This document shows positions 25,785-35,164 of a stretch of DNA of 64,000 nucleotides, one piece after another. The number at the start of each line of letters is the position of its first letter. The first letter of the stretch is position 1. Both the position numbers and the translations under genes were made by a program. The DNA is taken from contig CM075675.1 in assembly GCA_037962975.1 (NCBI GenBank), forward strand, positions 103,159,718 through 103,223,717. Reading direction: 5' to 3'. The notes under the pieces are model-generated. The model was given only the letters and a program-made list of their open reading frames with translations. It was not told the origin of the DNA and made no database searches. This DNA is from Clitoria ternatea (Eukaryota; Streptophyta; Magnoliopsida; Fabales; Fabaceae).

Positions 25785-28080
25785 ATGGTGACAAAGAAAA
25801 CTACTGGGAGGAAGTCGTCTGAAGGGGAATCCCCTTCCGAGAAGCATATCTTGAAGACCCAATCCGGCCTCTGCAATGTGGTTGCACACCGGATAGATTG
25901 GGTGAAATTCCAACAGAAACGCCCATTCAGCTGGGTGGCTGAGGAGTTTCATGAAATAGCATCAGTTCATGCTCAAGAGGGGGGAGCGGAGTTGGAGCCG
26001 CGTTTCACGGTCTTCAAGAAGGATAAATACAAGAAGTGCTTCGTGGTGATAGCCCTGTTGCCATCCGATCGAATTTGTCATATCCCGGATGAAAGGTCCT
26101 TGTATATGTATGACTTTTTATTTTTGAACCTTGGTGTGCGGTTTCCCCTTTCGAAGTTTCAGATGGGGGTTCTGAGATTCCTGGACTGCGCTCCTTCACA
26201 GCTTCACCCCAACGGATGGGGATTAGTCCGCTCTCTTGAAGTGCTTGGGGAGCATTTCAACTTCAAGCCGACGGTGGCCATGCTCTTTTATTTTGCCCAA
26301 GTGGTCCGTCGTGCAAATAAAGAGAAGGGGGGAGTGAGCTTGATATCCCTCCGGACTCTCTCAAAGGTTATCAACTTTGAGGCGTACACTGACTCCGCCA
26401 AAGTTGATGGGCATTCATTCAAGTCCTATTTCACGAAGATTAGCGTTCACCCTGAAGAGTCAGTTTTTTGGTTAACTGAAGATGGGCTTCCGAAGTTCCC
26501 AGTGGCTTGGACGCATGAACACTTTTTGCTGACCTCCCAGGCGTACTACACTGAGGAGGATGAACTAAGCCCGTCTTCAGTTTCCGTTCTTTCCGCCCTT
26601 CAATCTTACACCGCCTCGCATCAATTTTTCTCTTGCAGGCGTTTGTTAGGATCGTGGTCTACCCGCGAGGAATATCTGCGTAATTTTCCTGCTAATATTC
26701 ATATTTTATCGCATCATGCCTTGAAGTAGTTGATTTCTAACCGTGTTGCTTAGTTTTGCAGTTGAAATTGAAGCTGCGTCTCCAGAGATGGAAAAACTGA
26801 AAGGGCTCAAAGCTGGAGCGAATTCCGTGGCAGCTGAAAATGACATTCAGGCGAAACGGAATTCGAAGAAAGCCACAGCGGAGACCATCATTTTAACCTC
26901 ATCTGCTGGTGACGATATTCCCTTACTGGAGGGCGGATCTGAGAAGGTTGCGGCTGAGAAGGTCGGAGAAAAGAAGAAAACTATAAAACGCGGTTCCTCA
27001 AGGACCTCGGATCGTCAACCCTCTCCGAAAAAACAAAAAATTTCAAGTGAGAGTGCTGATCCGGAGCCTTCAAAGGGAAAGAAAGTGGAAAGATCCGCTC
27101 TGGATGCAGGGTCCACTCCGGATGCTCCTGGCGACGGGATCACCTATGGTGCAAAGCCAATAACGACTTACTTTGCACCAAAAGTTACTCGCCCCCTTCA
27201 AAGTAGCTCCGGTCTTGCACAATATCTGGTATACGAGGGTTCTGTTCCTGAGGTCGTTCCTGAGACTCCGTACAAGCTGAAGCCCTCATTGATGAGCGAT
27301 GAAGTAGCCAAAGCTTGCGATGCCGGACAGAAGCACCTGGCAGAATTATCCGGGCTCTTAAGATCGGTTCGCAAGCTTCCAGAAGAGAATGAGAGGCTGA
27401 GCTCGTTGGTTGGTAAGGTTAATGACCTTAGCGTTGCTGCTGCTAAGGACAAGGCAACCATCCTTCGTTTAGAAAGTAAATTAGAAGCTTCCAAAGAGGA
27501 AGGATATAAGAAGGATGAAGAAATTGTCAGGCTAAAACATCTTGCCAAGGAGTTGGAGGCCCAAGTAGCTGATCAAAAGAAAATCAATTCCGACCTCCAC
27601 TCCGGTTTTTGTGCGGAGAAGGAACGCTCTTCAAAGCTGGAAGAGGAGCTTAAGGAAGTCAAAGTTGTTTATGCTCGAGGAACCGAAGATTGGTCGCGTA
27701 AGGAGAAGGAGCTGCTCTCAAAGTTGGCGGACACAAAAGCGGAATTTGACGAGGCTGTGGATATGTGCGATCAGGCAGTCAAGGAATCCTTTGGGTTGGC
27801 TGTTCGTCAAATTCAATACCGGAATCCCAAGGTAAAACTTAATCTGAATGGTATTGACCCGTTCTATGAGTTTCATCAAGGGAAACTGGTGGCCATAGTT
27901 GATAAGCGTCATGAAAGTCCGCCCAACACTCCTTATAAGTTCGTTCCTTTACCTGCAGGCCAATCAATGGGACCTTCATTCCTGAAGTCCATAAGCACAG
28001 GAACAAGCTCTCGCACTGAAGAAGGCAAGGTCGGAGGCAAAGGTAAAGGGAAAGAAGGAGATTCAAGCCAGAGAAAGTAG
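25785..28080 (+). CDS. antisense accessory gene, copy 2 of element B (two exons)
   Basis: Exons 25785-26679 and 26762-28080 encode 737 residues. The intron (26680-26761, 82 bp, GT...AG) is phase 1 and sits at the same place as in copies 1 and 3. The protein parallels copy 1 throughout: GVRFPLSKFQMGVL and APSQLHPNGWGL in exon 1, then in exon 2 a Lys-rich region, a coiled coil (about residues 500-640) and the AVRQIQYRNP...PFYEF end. A likely 5' UTR intron is 25469-25768, close in size to that of copy 1, favouring the ATG at 25785. An alternative upstream reading (ESGDLYVSDDVEFYRS) is open from about 25593 in this frame but lacks an in-frame ATG. The nearest upstream ATG (25516) is in another frame. 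Confidence 0.8.
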
Positions 28081-28130
28081 CGTCCTTCCCTGTTTCCTTT
28101 TTCATTTTACTGATTCAAATTCGCTGTGCT

Positions 28131-28146
28131 CCGGGATCAGCTCCAG
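28131..28146 (+). other. conserved 3' UTR motif after antisense gene 2
   Basis: CCGGGATCAGCTCCAG corresponds to the motif at 23692-23707 with two differences, one of which breaks a pair of the short stem. Confidence 0.4.
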
Positions 28147-28178
28147 ATTATTACACGAATTGTAATTCTCATTTAATC

Positions 28179-28184
28179 AATAAA
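28179..28184 (+). terminator. polyadenylation signal AATAAA, antisense gene 2
   Basis: AATAAA lies about 100 bp after the stop, in a U/A-rich context, at a place equivalent to the AATAAA of copy 3 (41957-41962). Confidence 0.5.
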
Positions 28185-28753
28185 AGAATTTTTTACCTCC
28201 ATTCTTGTTTAGTGAAAAACAACTTTAATAGAGGGATTGCATGTGTATTGTATCATTCCGGATTTAAGTAATGAAGATCGGATTGTAAAACAAAATCTCC
28301 ATACCGGACTTATACATGCGAGATGAATTTCATAATAAGATCACCGCTGATGAGGGAACACATCATTGTTACAAGAACGGTTTAAGGGGAATGATTGTGA
28401 GATCGTTTAGACGAGAGTTCATTCCTCAAGATATTCGTTAAACCGTTTATGTTGTCCCCCAGTATCATTGGGTGATTATCACTTTGAATAAACTCTGAGT
28501 GAGATTTTCTCGTGAGAGCTTTTAAGAGTGAGGTTTTAAAATAGAAATTCCTCTTCAAATATTTCCGACTGAGGAATTTCGGGTGAAAATGCCTTAGATT
28601 ATGGCGTACCCGAGTGAATTGTTTGTGTCGGAGTTTATGAGTCAGATCTCAATTGAAGAATTGATGACTCAGAATTATAAGCTATAAAACTTCCAAATAA
28701 AGAACTTTACGAGAGTATTAATTTGGAGTTCAGTATAACTTACTTGTTGTGTT

Positions 28754-29300
28754 TGGAGTTCGGTTTGATCCTACTGTCCATGTCATATTTGGTGTTCGGT
28801 TGAATCCTACTAGCCGTTCTTCAATTGGTCTTTGGTTTTACCCAATGACGATTCTTCACCGACGTTCGGTTAATCCTACTAGTCGTACTCAGAGTTCGGT
28901 TTAATCCTACAATCCGAGCCTTCGATACGGGGTTTAGATCAGGGCTAATCCTGAACCTACTGCGCCCGTCACTTGGGGTTCAGCGTGGTCTTGAAGAAAA
29001 ACCAGCTTACTGCGCCCAAGCCTTCGCATGGGGTTCGGTTTGTGGCCTTGAAGAAGGACCAGCCCTACAACCCATGTAGTCTTCGAATGGGGTTCGGTTT
29101 GTGGCCTTGAAGAAGGACCAGCCCAACAACCCATGCCCTGAGGTTCGGTTTAATCCTACAACTCAGGTCTTCACCGACGTTCGGTTTATCCTACTAGTCG
29201 TACTTAGAGTTCGGTTTAATCCTACAATCTGAGCCTTCACCGGTGTTCAGCCAAACTTACTAACCGTACCCAGAGTTCGGTTTAATCCTACAATCTGGGT
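28754..29300. repeat. hairpin array II of element B: constant loop, changing stems
   Basis: Around thirteen tandem units share the loop GTTCGGTTTAATCCTACAA or a close variant. Flanking stems differ but pair: TGGA/TCCA (28754, 28777), CGAC/GTCG (28860, 28882), CTTGGG/CCCAAG (28972, 29015), CATGGG/CCCATG (29027, 29071), CCTGAG/CTCAGG (29137, 29162), CGAC/GTCG (29175, 29197), CTTAGA/TCTGAG (29203, 29228), CGGT/ACCG (29241, 29263), ACCCAGA/TCTGGGT (29268, 29294). Some units have a longer insert with its own stem, such as CCTT/AAGG around GAAG. The array lies between the end of antisense gene 2 and hairpins of array I type, just past the gag-pol stop. Confidence 0.85.
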
Positions 29301-29315
29301 CTTCAATACTTACAC

Positions 29316-29456
29316 ACTCGAGGAGTTACATCGTCAATTATAGAATGGGTAATTGAGATCATCCGTCCTGAGTATGTTCTTGTGCGTTGCGCATATTCGA
29401 AGAGTTACATCGTCAACTACAGAATAAGTAGCTGAGATCATCCGTCCTGAATATGC
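29316..29456. repeat. two further array I hairpins with changed stems
   Basis: Unit 29316-29373 keeps AGTTACATCGTC and GAGATCATCCGTCC but its inner stem is TCAATTA/TAATTGA and its outer stem ACTC-g-AGGA/TCCT-GAGT. Unit 29391-29456 has an inner stem CTAC/GTAG and an outer stem GCATATTC/GAATATGC. Both stems differ from those of 24131-24794 and yet remain complementary. Confidence 0.85.
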
Positions 29457-29627
29457 TTCTGTACACCGGATAAACTGAAAATCACAGCATAAGAAAAACT
29501 CGAAAGAGTTAAATTGTTATGAGAGATTCTTATTAAATCAAAAATAAGAATTACAAGGAGAGCGTAGCTGTGAAAATAAATTCTCCAGTATTCAATCCAA
29601 GATAAGGATAGGAGAGTGTAGAAACAG

Positions 29628-32600
29628 CTAGCTATAGTAGATGCGCAAGTTTTGGGTGTTCCATTTGTTTTGGATTGGAGTGCCATCAAGGTTTTCAAGG
29701 CGATAAGAGCCTTTGCCAGTGACCTCGGATACCCTGTATGGGCCTTCCCAGTTTGGGGCTAATTTGCCTTGATGGGCGAATTTGTTCCCTATACTTGCTT
29801 TCCTCAAAACCAAATCTCCAACGTTGAAAGTCCTTGATTGGACTCGTTTGTTGTACCGGAGAGTAACTTTGGCTTTGATGGCTTGATCTCTGATGAAAGC
29901 GTCTTCTCTGAGTTCTTGTATGACATCCATTTCAGATGCCAAGTTAGCATTGTTGGTTTCTTCAGAGAAGTACTTAACTCTTGTGGAAGCAATTTGCAGT
30001 TCCACAGGTATCATTGCCTCGACCCCGTATGTTAGGCGATATGGGGATTCATTGGTGGATGAATGAGGCGTTGTCCGATATGCCCATAGGACATGACACA
30101 GCTGGTCTGTCCATCCGCCCTTGGCTTCACCAAGGCGCTTCTTTAGTCCCTTCAGCACCTCCCTGTTGGCCACTTCAGCTTGACCATTAGTTTGGGGATG
30201 TTCGACGGATGAGAATATTTGGGTTATTCCTAACCCTTCAAGCAAATCTGTGAATTTTCTATCCGTAAACTGGGTGCCATTGTCTGTGACAATCCGTGCT
30301 GGGACCCCGAACCGTGTTATGATGTTTTCATACATGAAACGGCGAGTTCGGGCTGAAGTAATATGCACCACCGGCTCTGCTTCTATCCACTTAGTGAAAT
30401 AATCGACCCCTACAATGAGATATTTGATGCCCCCAGGAGCAGTTGGAAAGGGGCCCAGAATATCCAATCCCCATTGATAGAAGGGCCATGGAACAGCGGA
30501 TGTGAAGAGTTCTTCCGCCGGTGTGTGGTGAAGGTTAGAGAATTTTTGGCAAGCGTCGCATTTTTTGACGAAGTCAATGGAGTCTTGCTTTATTGTGGGC
30601 CACCAGTATCCAGCTCTGAGGATTTTTCGCATTAAGCTTCTTCCTCCGGCGTGGTGTCCACTTTGTCCTCCATGAACTTCCTCCATTACACCTTGCACCT
30701 CATCCTCTTTGAGACAAATTAAATAGGGCACAGAGAGTGCCCTTCTGTAGAGATTACCATCAATCATAGTGAAATACGGTAATTCTCTCCTTAACCTCGT
30801 CTTTTCCTTCTCATCTGTGGGTAGTTGTCCATCAGCCAAATAACGGATGTAAGGAGCCATCCATGTATCTCCGTAAAGGGAGTCAGTCATTATGGCGTTT
30901 AGAGAAGGGAAAAGAGGAATGCTGGGCAACGTTAGCGTGCTTTGAACCAGCGTAGTGGTGCTACCTGGTCGTTTAGTGCTTGCTAACCTGGAGAGTATAT
31001 CCGCTCTCGTATTCTCTTCACGTGGAACATGCTTGAACTCCACCTTTGAGAATTTCTCAGTCAACTCCTTAACACAGTTCAAGTATAATTGGAGTTGAGG
31101 TTCGCGAGCTTGATAATCTCCTAAGATCTGCGAAATCACCAGCTGTGAATCGCTGCAGAGTGTCGCCTCAGAAGCTCCGATGTCGATTGCAGCTCTTAGC
31201 CCGGCCAAGCAAGCTTCGTACTCAGCTTGGTTGTTGGATGTTTTGAAATTGAAACGAAGGGAGATCTCCAGGAGTACTCCGTCATCACTTTCTAGAACTA
31301 CACCTGCTCCAGAGCCTCTTTGGTTTGATGAACCATCAACATAAATGGTCCAATGGACTCGGGGGTAATTTGGATCAGTCCCTGTCATTTCCACAATAAA
31401 GTCAGCCAAGACTTGAGCTTTAATAGCGCTGCGGGGTTCGTAGGATATATCAAACTCAGAGAGTTCAATAGACCATTTGATCATCCTCCCAGCGAGATCG
31501 GGCTTGATTAAGACAGAACGGAGTGCTAAATCCGTTCTCACTATGATTGGATGGGCGTGAAAGTACGGACGCAACCGTCGTGAGGCCCAAACAACAGCGA
31601 GGGCGGCCTTTTCAATTTTCTGATACCGGATCTCAGCACCTTGCAAGGTCTTGCTAGTGAAATAGACCGGTCTTTGTCCATCAGGAGTTTCTTTTATCAA
31701 GGCAACGCCCAAAGCTTCATCTGAAATAGCCAAGTACAGAATGAGTGTGTCTTCGGGGTCAGGCTTTGTGAGAATGGGAGGTTTGGACAACACCTCCTTA
31801 AGCTCTTGGAAAGCTTTTTCTTGTTCCTGTCCCCACTCAAATTTCTTAGACTTTTTCAGTATTCTGTACAGGGGGAGCGACCTGTGAGCCATCTTCGGCA
31901 TGAATCGTGCCAAAGCTGCTACTTTGCCATTCAGGGATTGGACTTCTTTGAGATTCTTAGGACTCTGCATGTCTAGAATCGTTTGGCACTTCCCTGGATT
32001 GGCTTCAATACCACGTTGAGTTAACATGAAACCCAAAAACTTCCCAGCAGGGACAGCAAATGTGCACTTCATTGGGTTCAGCCTCATGTTAAATTGTCTC
32101 AAACGGGTGAATATTTGGCGTAGGTCCTCAATATGATCGCCACCAACCGGTGTCTTTGCTATTATGTCGTCAATATATACTTCAACAAGTTTGGTGTGCA
32201 TACCTTTGAAAACCTTGTTGATCATGCGCTGATATGTCGCCCCAGCGTTTTTCAGGCCAAAGGGCATGACTGTATAGCAAAAGACACCACGATCATTTAT
32301 GAAAGCTGTCTTCTCTTGATCCTCTTCGCACATCGGAATTTGGTTGTAACCAGAGTATGCGTCCATGAAACTCAGGTATTGATAACCAGAGGAATCATCC
32401 ACCATCCGATCTATATTAGGAAGAGGATAAGGATCTTTTGGACAGCAGCGGTTAAGGTCCACGTAATCAATACACATTCTCCAATTGCCATTGGATTTAG
32501 GGACCATCACCACATTCGAAAGCCAAGAGGAATATCGGATTTCCCTGATAAATCCGGCCTTCAGCAACTCCTCAGTTTGCTGGCAAGCTGCCTTCTGTTT

Positions 32601-35099
32601 CTCTGGACCCAATCGTCTTTTCTTTTGGGCCACAGGTTTCGCCTCTGGGTAGACGGATAGTTTATGACAGCAGAATTCAGGGTCTATGCCTGGCATATCG
32701 GCTGCAGTCCATGCAAAGAGGTCTTTAAACTCTTGCAAGAGAGCCAACAGTCGTTGCTCTATTTCAGTATCTAGCTTGTCATTGATATGGGTGATCTTTT
32801 CTGGAGAATCTCCCAAGACGATGTCCTTGGAACTTCCATCCGGTGTGGGCTTTGATGGGTTGAACGGATCAATGTTCAAATCCGCTCTAGGGTCCAGGTC
32901 GACAAGGCTTACAGATCCAGCCGATGTTCCAGCATCATTAAGTTTCCTCTTTTTATTGGAGGCGTCCAGCTTTGTCATGTTGAGGCTAAGGTTGTAGCAG
33001 TACCTAGCCATCTCTTGATCACCCCGGATAGATGACACAGCATTATCCTTGTCAATGAACTTGATAAGGAGATGTGGGGTTGATACAACTGCCTCCATTG
33101 CATTCAGAGTAGGATGGCCTATGATGCCATTAAATGGTGATTTGACATCAATCACTAACACCCGAGACCTAACCGTCCTGGCCCCTGGTTCGCCTTCAAA
33201 CGAGATAAGGGTGTTAAGATACCCTTTAGTTGATTGCTTTGCGCCATTGAAAGCTGTTAGTTCCTGCGTGTAAGGCTGTAAGTCTGAGTCTTTAAAACCC
33301 ATTCTTTCAAAGCAATTATAAAAAATAACATCGCAGGAACTTCCCTGGTCAACAAGGATTCTTCGGACGTCCTTGTTGGCGATCACAGCAGTGATGACTA
33401 CAGCATCGTCACCACCAGGAATGGTTGGGCCAAAATCCTCGTCAGAGAAAGAGATTATGGGAACCTCATTCCCTCCTCTGTAAGGGCGATTGTCCTTGAC
33501 TTTCCCTTGTACAGATAGAATCATTCTGTGATGATTCTTACGAGCTATAATTGAAGCTCCTCCTCCAGCGAATCCTCCAGCAATCATGTCAATAACTTCA
33601 CGTCGGCCCTGACGTTGTTGCTGGGGCATGCTGTCTTTCTGTGCTGCATTATCAGTCATCACACCTTTTTGCTTCTCTGCAGCAGAGAATTTTCGAACCG
33701 GACTGGGGTTATTGTCATCCCCATCGTCTGGATCTCTTTCTCTTTTCTCATTCTGTTCTGCCCTGTCAAAGGATTTTTCTTTGAACAGATATTGCTTCAG
33801 CTTGCCTTCTCTAATTAGCGTCTCAACCGCGTTCTTCAGAGCTTGGCATTCATCAGTGGAATGACCATTTTGTTCATGAAAGTCACAGTACTTACGTGAA
33901 TTTCCTGGTCTTTTCATAGGGGCTGGTCTCCTGATGCCATATGTGCTGAAAACTGGCCATCCGACCTCTCTCAAAATCTGAGATGGTCTGGCAGATAACT
34001 GTGCATAATGGCTGAAGGAATTGACATGCCTTTCTCGAGGTCGAGGAGGGTGGTTATCCACCTTAGGATTGGTGAATGGCCTCTCCATGCGTTCTGACCT
34101 CGTCTTCTCCTTACCCTTATGGGTTTGGGGAGATGGTGTTGGTGGCTTTTTCTTTGCAGCCATTGCCTCCAAGTGCATCTCTATGATCACATACTTTGAG
34201 GCTTTTTTCCTGAACTCCTCAAAAGTTGCTGGGGGGCTCTTTGCTAATGAAAGAGCGAAAGCTGATCCTGGCTGCAATGCCTCAATTACGATATGCAGCT
34301 TGATAGATTCTGTGAGGTTAGGAACCAGGGCTGCTTCCTTATAAAACCTCTTCAAAAAATCTTTTAAGCCCTCTGTTTCACCTTGCTTAATCTGAGCCAA
34401 GGTATGAGACGTCTTGGGTACGTCTCTGGAGATGACAAAGTGGGTTTCAAAGGTAGCTGCCATTTCCGTCCAAGAATCTATGGATCCAGAAGGCAAGCCT
34501 TTAAACCAACCGAGGGCTTCCTCAGACAATGTTCGAGGGAACATTCGGCACATCACGTCTTCATCAGCCCCCAAGTACATGGCTTCAAACACATAAGCAT
34601 CAAGGTGCTTAGTTGGATCAGTTTCACCATTATACTTTCCGATGGAAAGTGGTTGAGTGGTTTGAAGGTGCTTGGGGATGCTGATGCCCATAAGTCTCCT
34701 TGAAAAAGGAACCTTCAGATTGTAAGACAATGGGGGTGCTGTTGTTGAATCTTTCTTCCTTCGGGAAGCTGCATCCTCAGAATCGCGAGTTTGTTCTCCC
34801 TCCTCAAACGTTGGGATCTTTGAGTACTGAAGAGTGGTGGACTTTTCACCATCAGTTGTGTAGGGAGTGTTTCGCGTGCGAGACGACTCTTTATCCTCGT
34901 TTTGCCTTTTTTCTCTTCGCAATTCAGCGAGTTCCCTCTGAAGTTGTTTGATCAACTCATCGCGAGGATCAGGATCAGACACAGTTACTATCTTCTTTGA
35001 GCTGCCCCCATGAGAATCGAAGTTGAGTTTTCTGTAGGCATTAGGATTGGTTCTGCCTTCAGCTTGATTCTCCATGAAGTCTTGTGCTTTGCCTTCCAT
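29628..35099 (-). CDS. gag-pol: gag-pol polyprotein of element B (1,823 aa, intact)
   Basis: One frame encodes Gag, protease, reverse transcriptase, two RNases H and integrase. Rough residue positions: Gag core 130-310; zinc-knuckle variant C-x2-H-x4-H-x4-C near 405; protease with VDQGSS near 583; reverse transcriptase 823-1010 with YIDDI near 975; first RNase H about 1120-1190; archaeal-type RNase H about 1250-1375 (YVDGSSN, NNQAEYEA, CSDSQLV); integrase zinc finger (HH...CDAC) about 1480-1520; integrase core 1540-1655 with LDILG, TDNGTQF and the Glu in GQAEVANRE; and the C-terminal GPYRV segment near 1785. There is no chromodomain. No frameshift separates gag from pol, so Gag excess must arise some other way. 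The ATG lies 65 bp inside the LTR, giving a short leader after the primer site. Confidence 0.96.
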   Translation of the reverse strand: MEGKAQDFMENQAEGRTNPNAYRKLNFDSHGGSSKKIVTVSDPDPRDELIKQLQRELAELRREKRQNEDKESSRTRNTPYTTDGEKSTTLQYSKIPTFEEGEQTRDSEDAASRRKKDSTTAPPLSYNLKVPFSRRLMGISIPKHLQTTQPLSIGKYNGETDPTKHLDAYVFEAMYLGADEDVMCRMFPRTLSEEALGWFKGLPSGSIDSWTEMAATFETHFVISRDVPKTSHTLAQIKQGETEGLKDFLKRFYKEAALVPNLTESIKLHIVIEALQPGSAFALSLAKSPPATFEEFRKKASKYVIIEMHLEAMAAKKKPPTPSPQTHKGKEKTRSERMERPFTNPKVDNHPPRPRERHVNSFSHYAQLSARPSQILREVGWPVFSTYGIRRPAPMKRPGNSRKYCDFHEQNGHSTDECQALKNAVETLIREGKLKQYLFKEKSFDRAEQNEKRERDPDDGDDNNPSPVRKFSAAEKQKGVMTDNAAQKDSMPQQQRQGRREVIDMIAGGFAGGGASIIARKNHHRMILSVQGKVKDNRPYRGGNEVPIISFSDEDFGPTIPGGDDAVVITAVIANKDVRRILVDQGSSCDVIFYNCFERMGFKDSDLQPYTQELTAFNGAKQSTKGYLNTLISFEGEPGARTVRSRVLVIDVKSPFNGIIGHPTLNAMEAVVSTPHLLIKFIDKDNAVSSIRGDQEMARYCYNLSLNMTKLDASNKKRKLNDAGTSAGSVSLVDLDPRADLNIDPFNPSKPTPDGSSKDIVLGDSPEKITHINDKLDTEIEQRLLALLQEFKDLFAWTAADMPGIDPEFCCHKLSVYPEAKPVAQKKRRLGPEKQKAACQQTEELLKAGFIREIRYSSWLSNVVMVPKSNGNWRMCIDYVDLNRCCPKDPYPLPNIDRMVDDSSGYQYLSFMDAYSGYNQIPMCEEDQEKTAFINDRGVFCYTVMPFGLKNAGATYQRMINKVFKGMHTKLVEVYIDDIIAKTPVGGDHIEDLRQIFTRLRQFNMRLNPMKCTFAVPAGKFLGFMLTQRGIEANPGKCQTILDMQSPKNLKEVQSLNGKVAALARFMPKMAHRSLPLYRILKKSKKFEWGQEQEKAFQELKEVLSKPPILTKPDPEDTLILYLAISDEALGVALIKETPDGQRPVYFTSKTLQGAEIRYQKIEKAALAVVWASRRLRPYFHAHPIIVRTDLALRSVLIKPDLAGRMIKWSIELSEFDISYEPRSAIKAQVLADFIVEMTGTDPNYPRVHWTIYVDGSSNQRGSGAGVVLESDDGVLLEISLRFNFKTSNNQAEYEACLAGLRAAIDIGASEATLCSDSQLVISQILGDYQAREPQLQLYLNCVKELTEKFSKVEFKHVPREENTRADILSRLASTKRPGSTTTLVQSTLTLPSIPLFPSLNAIMTDSLYGDTWMAPYIRYLADGQLPTDEKEKTRLRRELPYFTMIDGNLYRRALSVPYLICLKEDEVQGVMEEVHGGQSGHHAGGRSLMRKILRAGYWWPTIKQDSIDFVKKCDACQKFSNLHHTPAEELFTSAVPWPFYQWGLDILGPFPTAPGGIKYLIVGVDYFTKWIEAEPVVHITSARTRRFMYENIITRFGVPARIVTDNGTQFTDRKFTDLLEGLGITQIFSSVEHPQTNGQAEVANREVLKGLKKRLGEAKGGWTDQLCHVLWAYRTTPHSSTNESPYRLTYGVEAMIPVELQIASTRVKYFSEETNNANLASEMDVIQELREDAFIRDQAIKAKVTLRYNKRVQSRTFNVGDLVLRKASIGNKFAHQGKLAPNWEGPYRVSEVTGKGSYRLENLDGTPIQNKWNTQNLRIYYS

Positions 35100-35146
35100 T
35101 GTGGATTACCTGCTCTGTCAAAGGATATGGGAATAACTTTATCGTG

Positions 35147-35163
35147 TCCCACTGGGCGTGCCA
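35147..35163 (-). other. primer-binding site, element B
   Basis: TGGCACGCCCAGTGGGA on the minus strand, one base from the 5' LTR and identical to the site of element A. Confidence 0.78.
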
Positions 35164-35164
35164 A

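Noticed and set aside
28754..29300. CRISPR-like array
   Set aside because: Repeats and variable parts alternate, but the variable parts are self-complementary stem arms, spacing is irregular, and this is a plant retrotransposon.
33615..34951. Plus-strand frames opposite gag of element B (and the same at 445-1781)
   Set aside because: They mirror the strongly coding minus-strand gag frame and show no domain.
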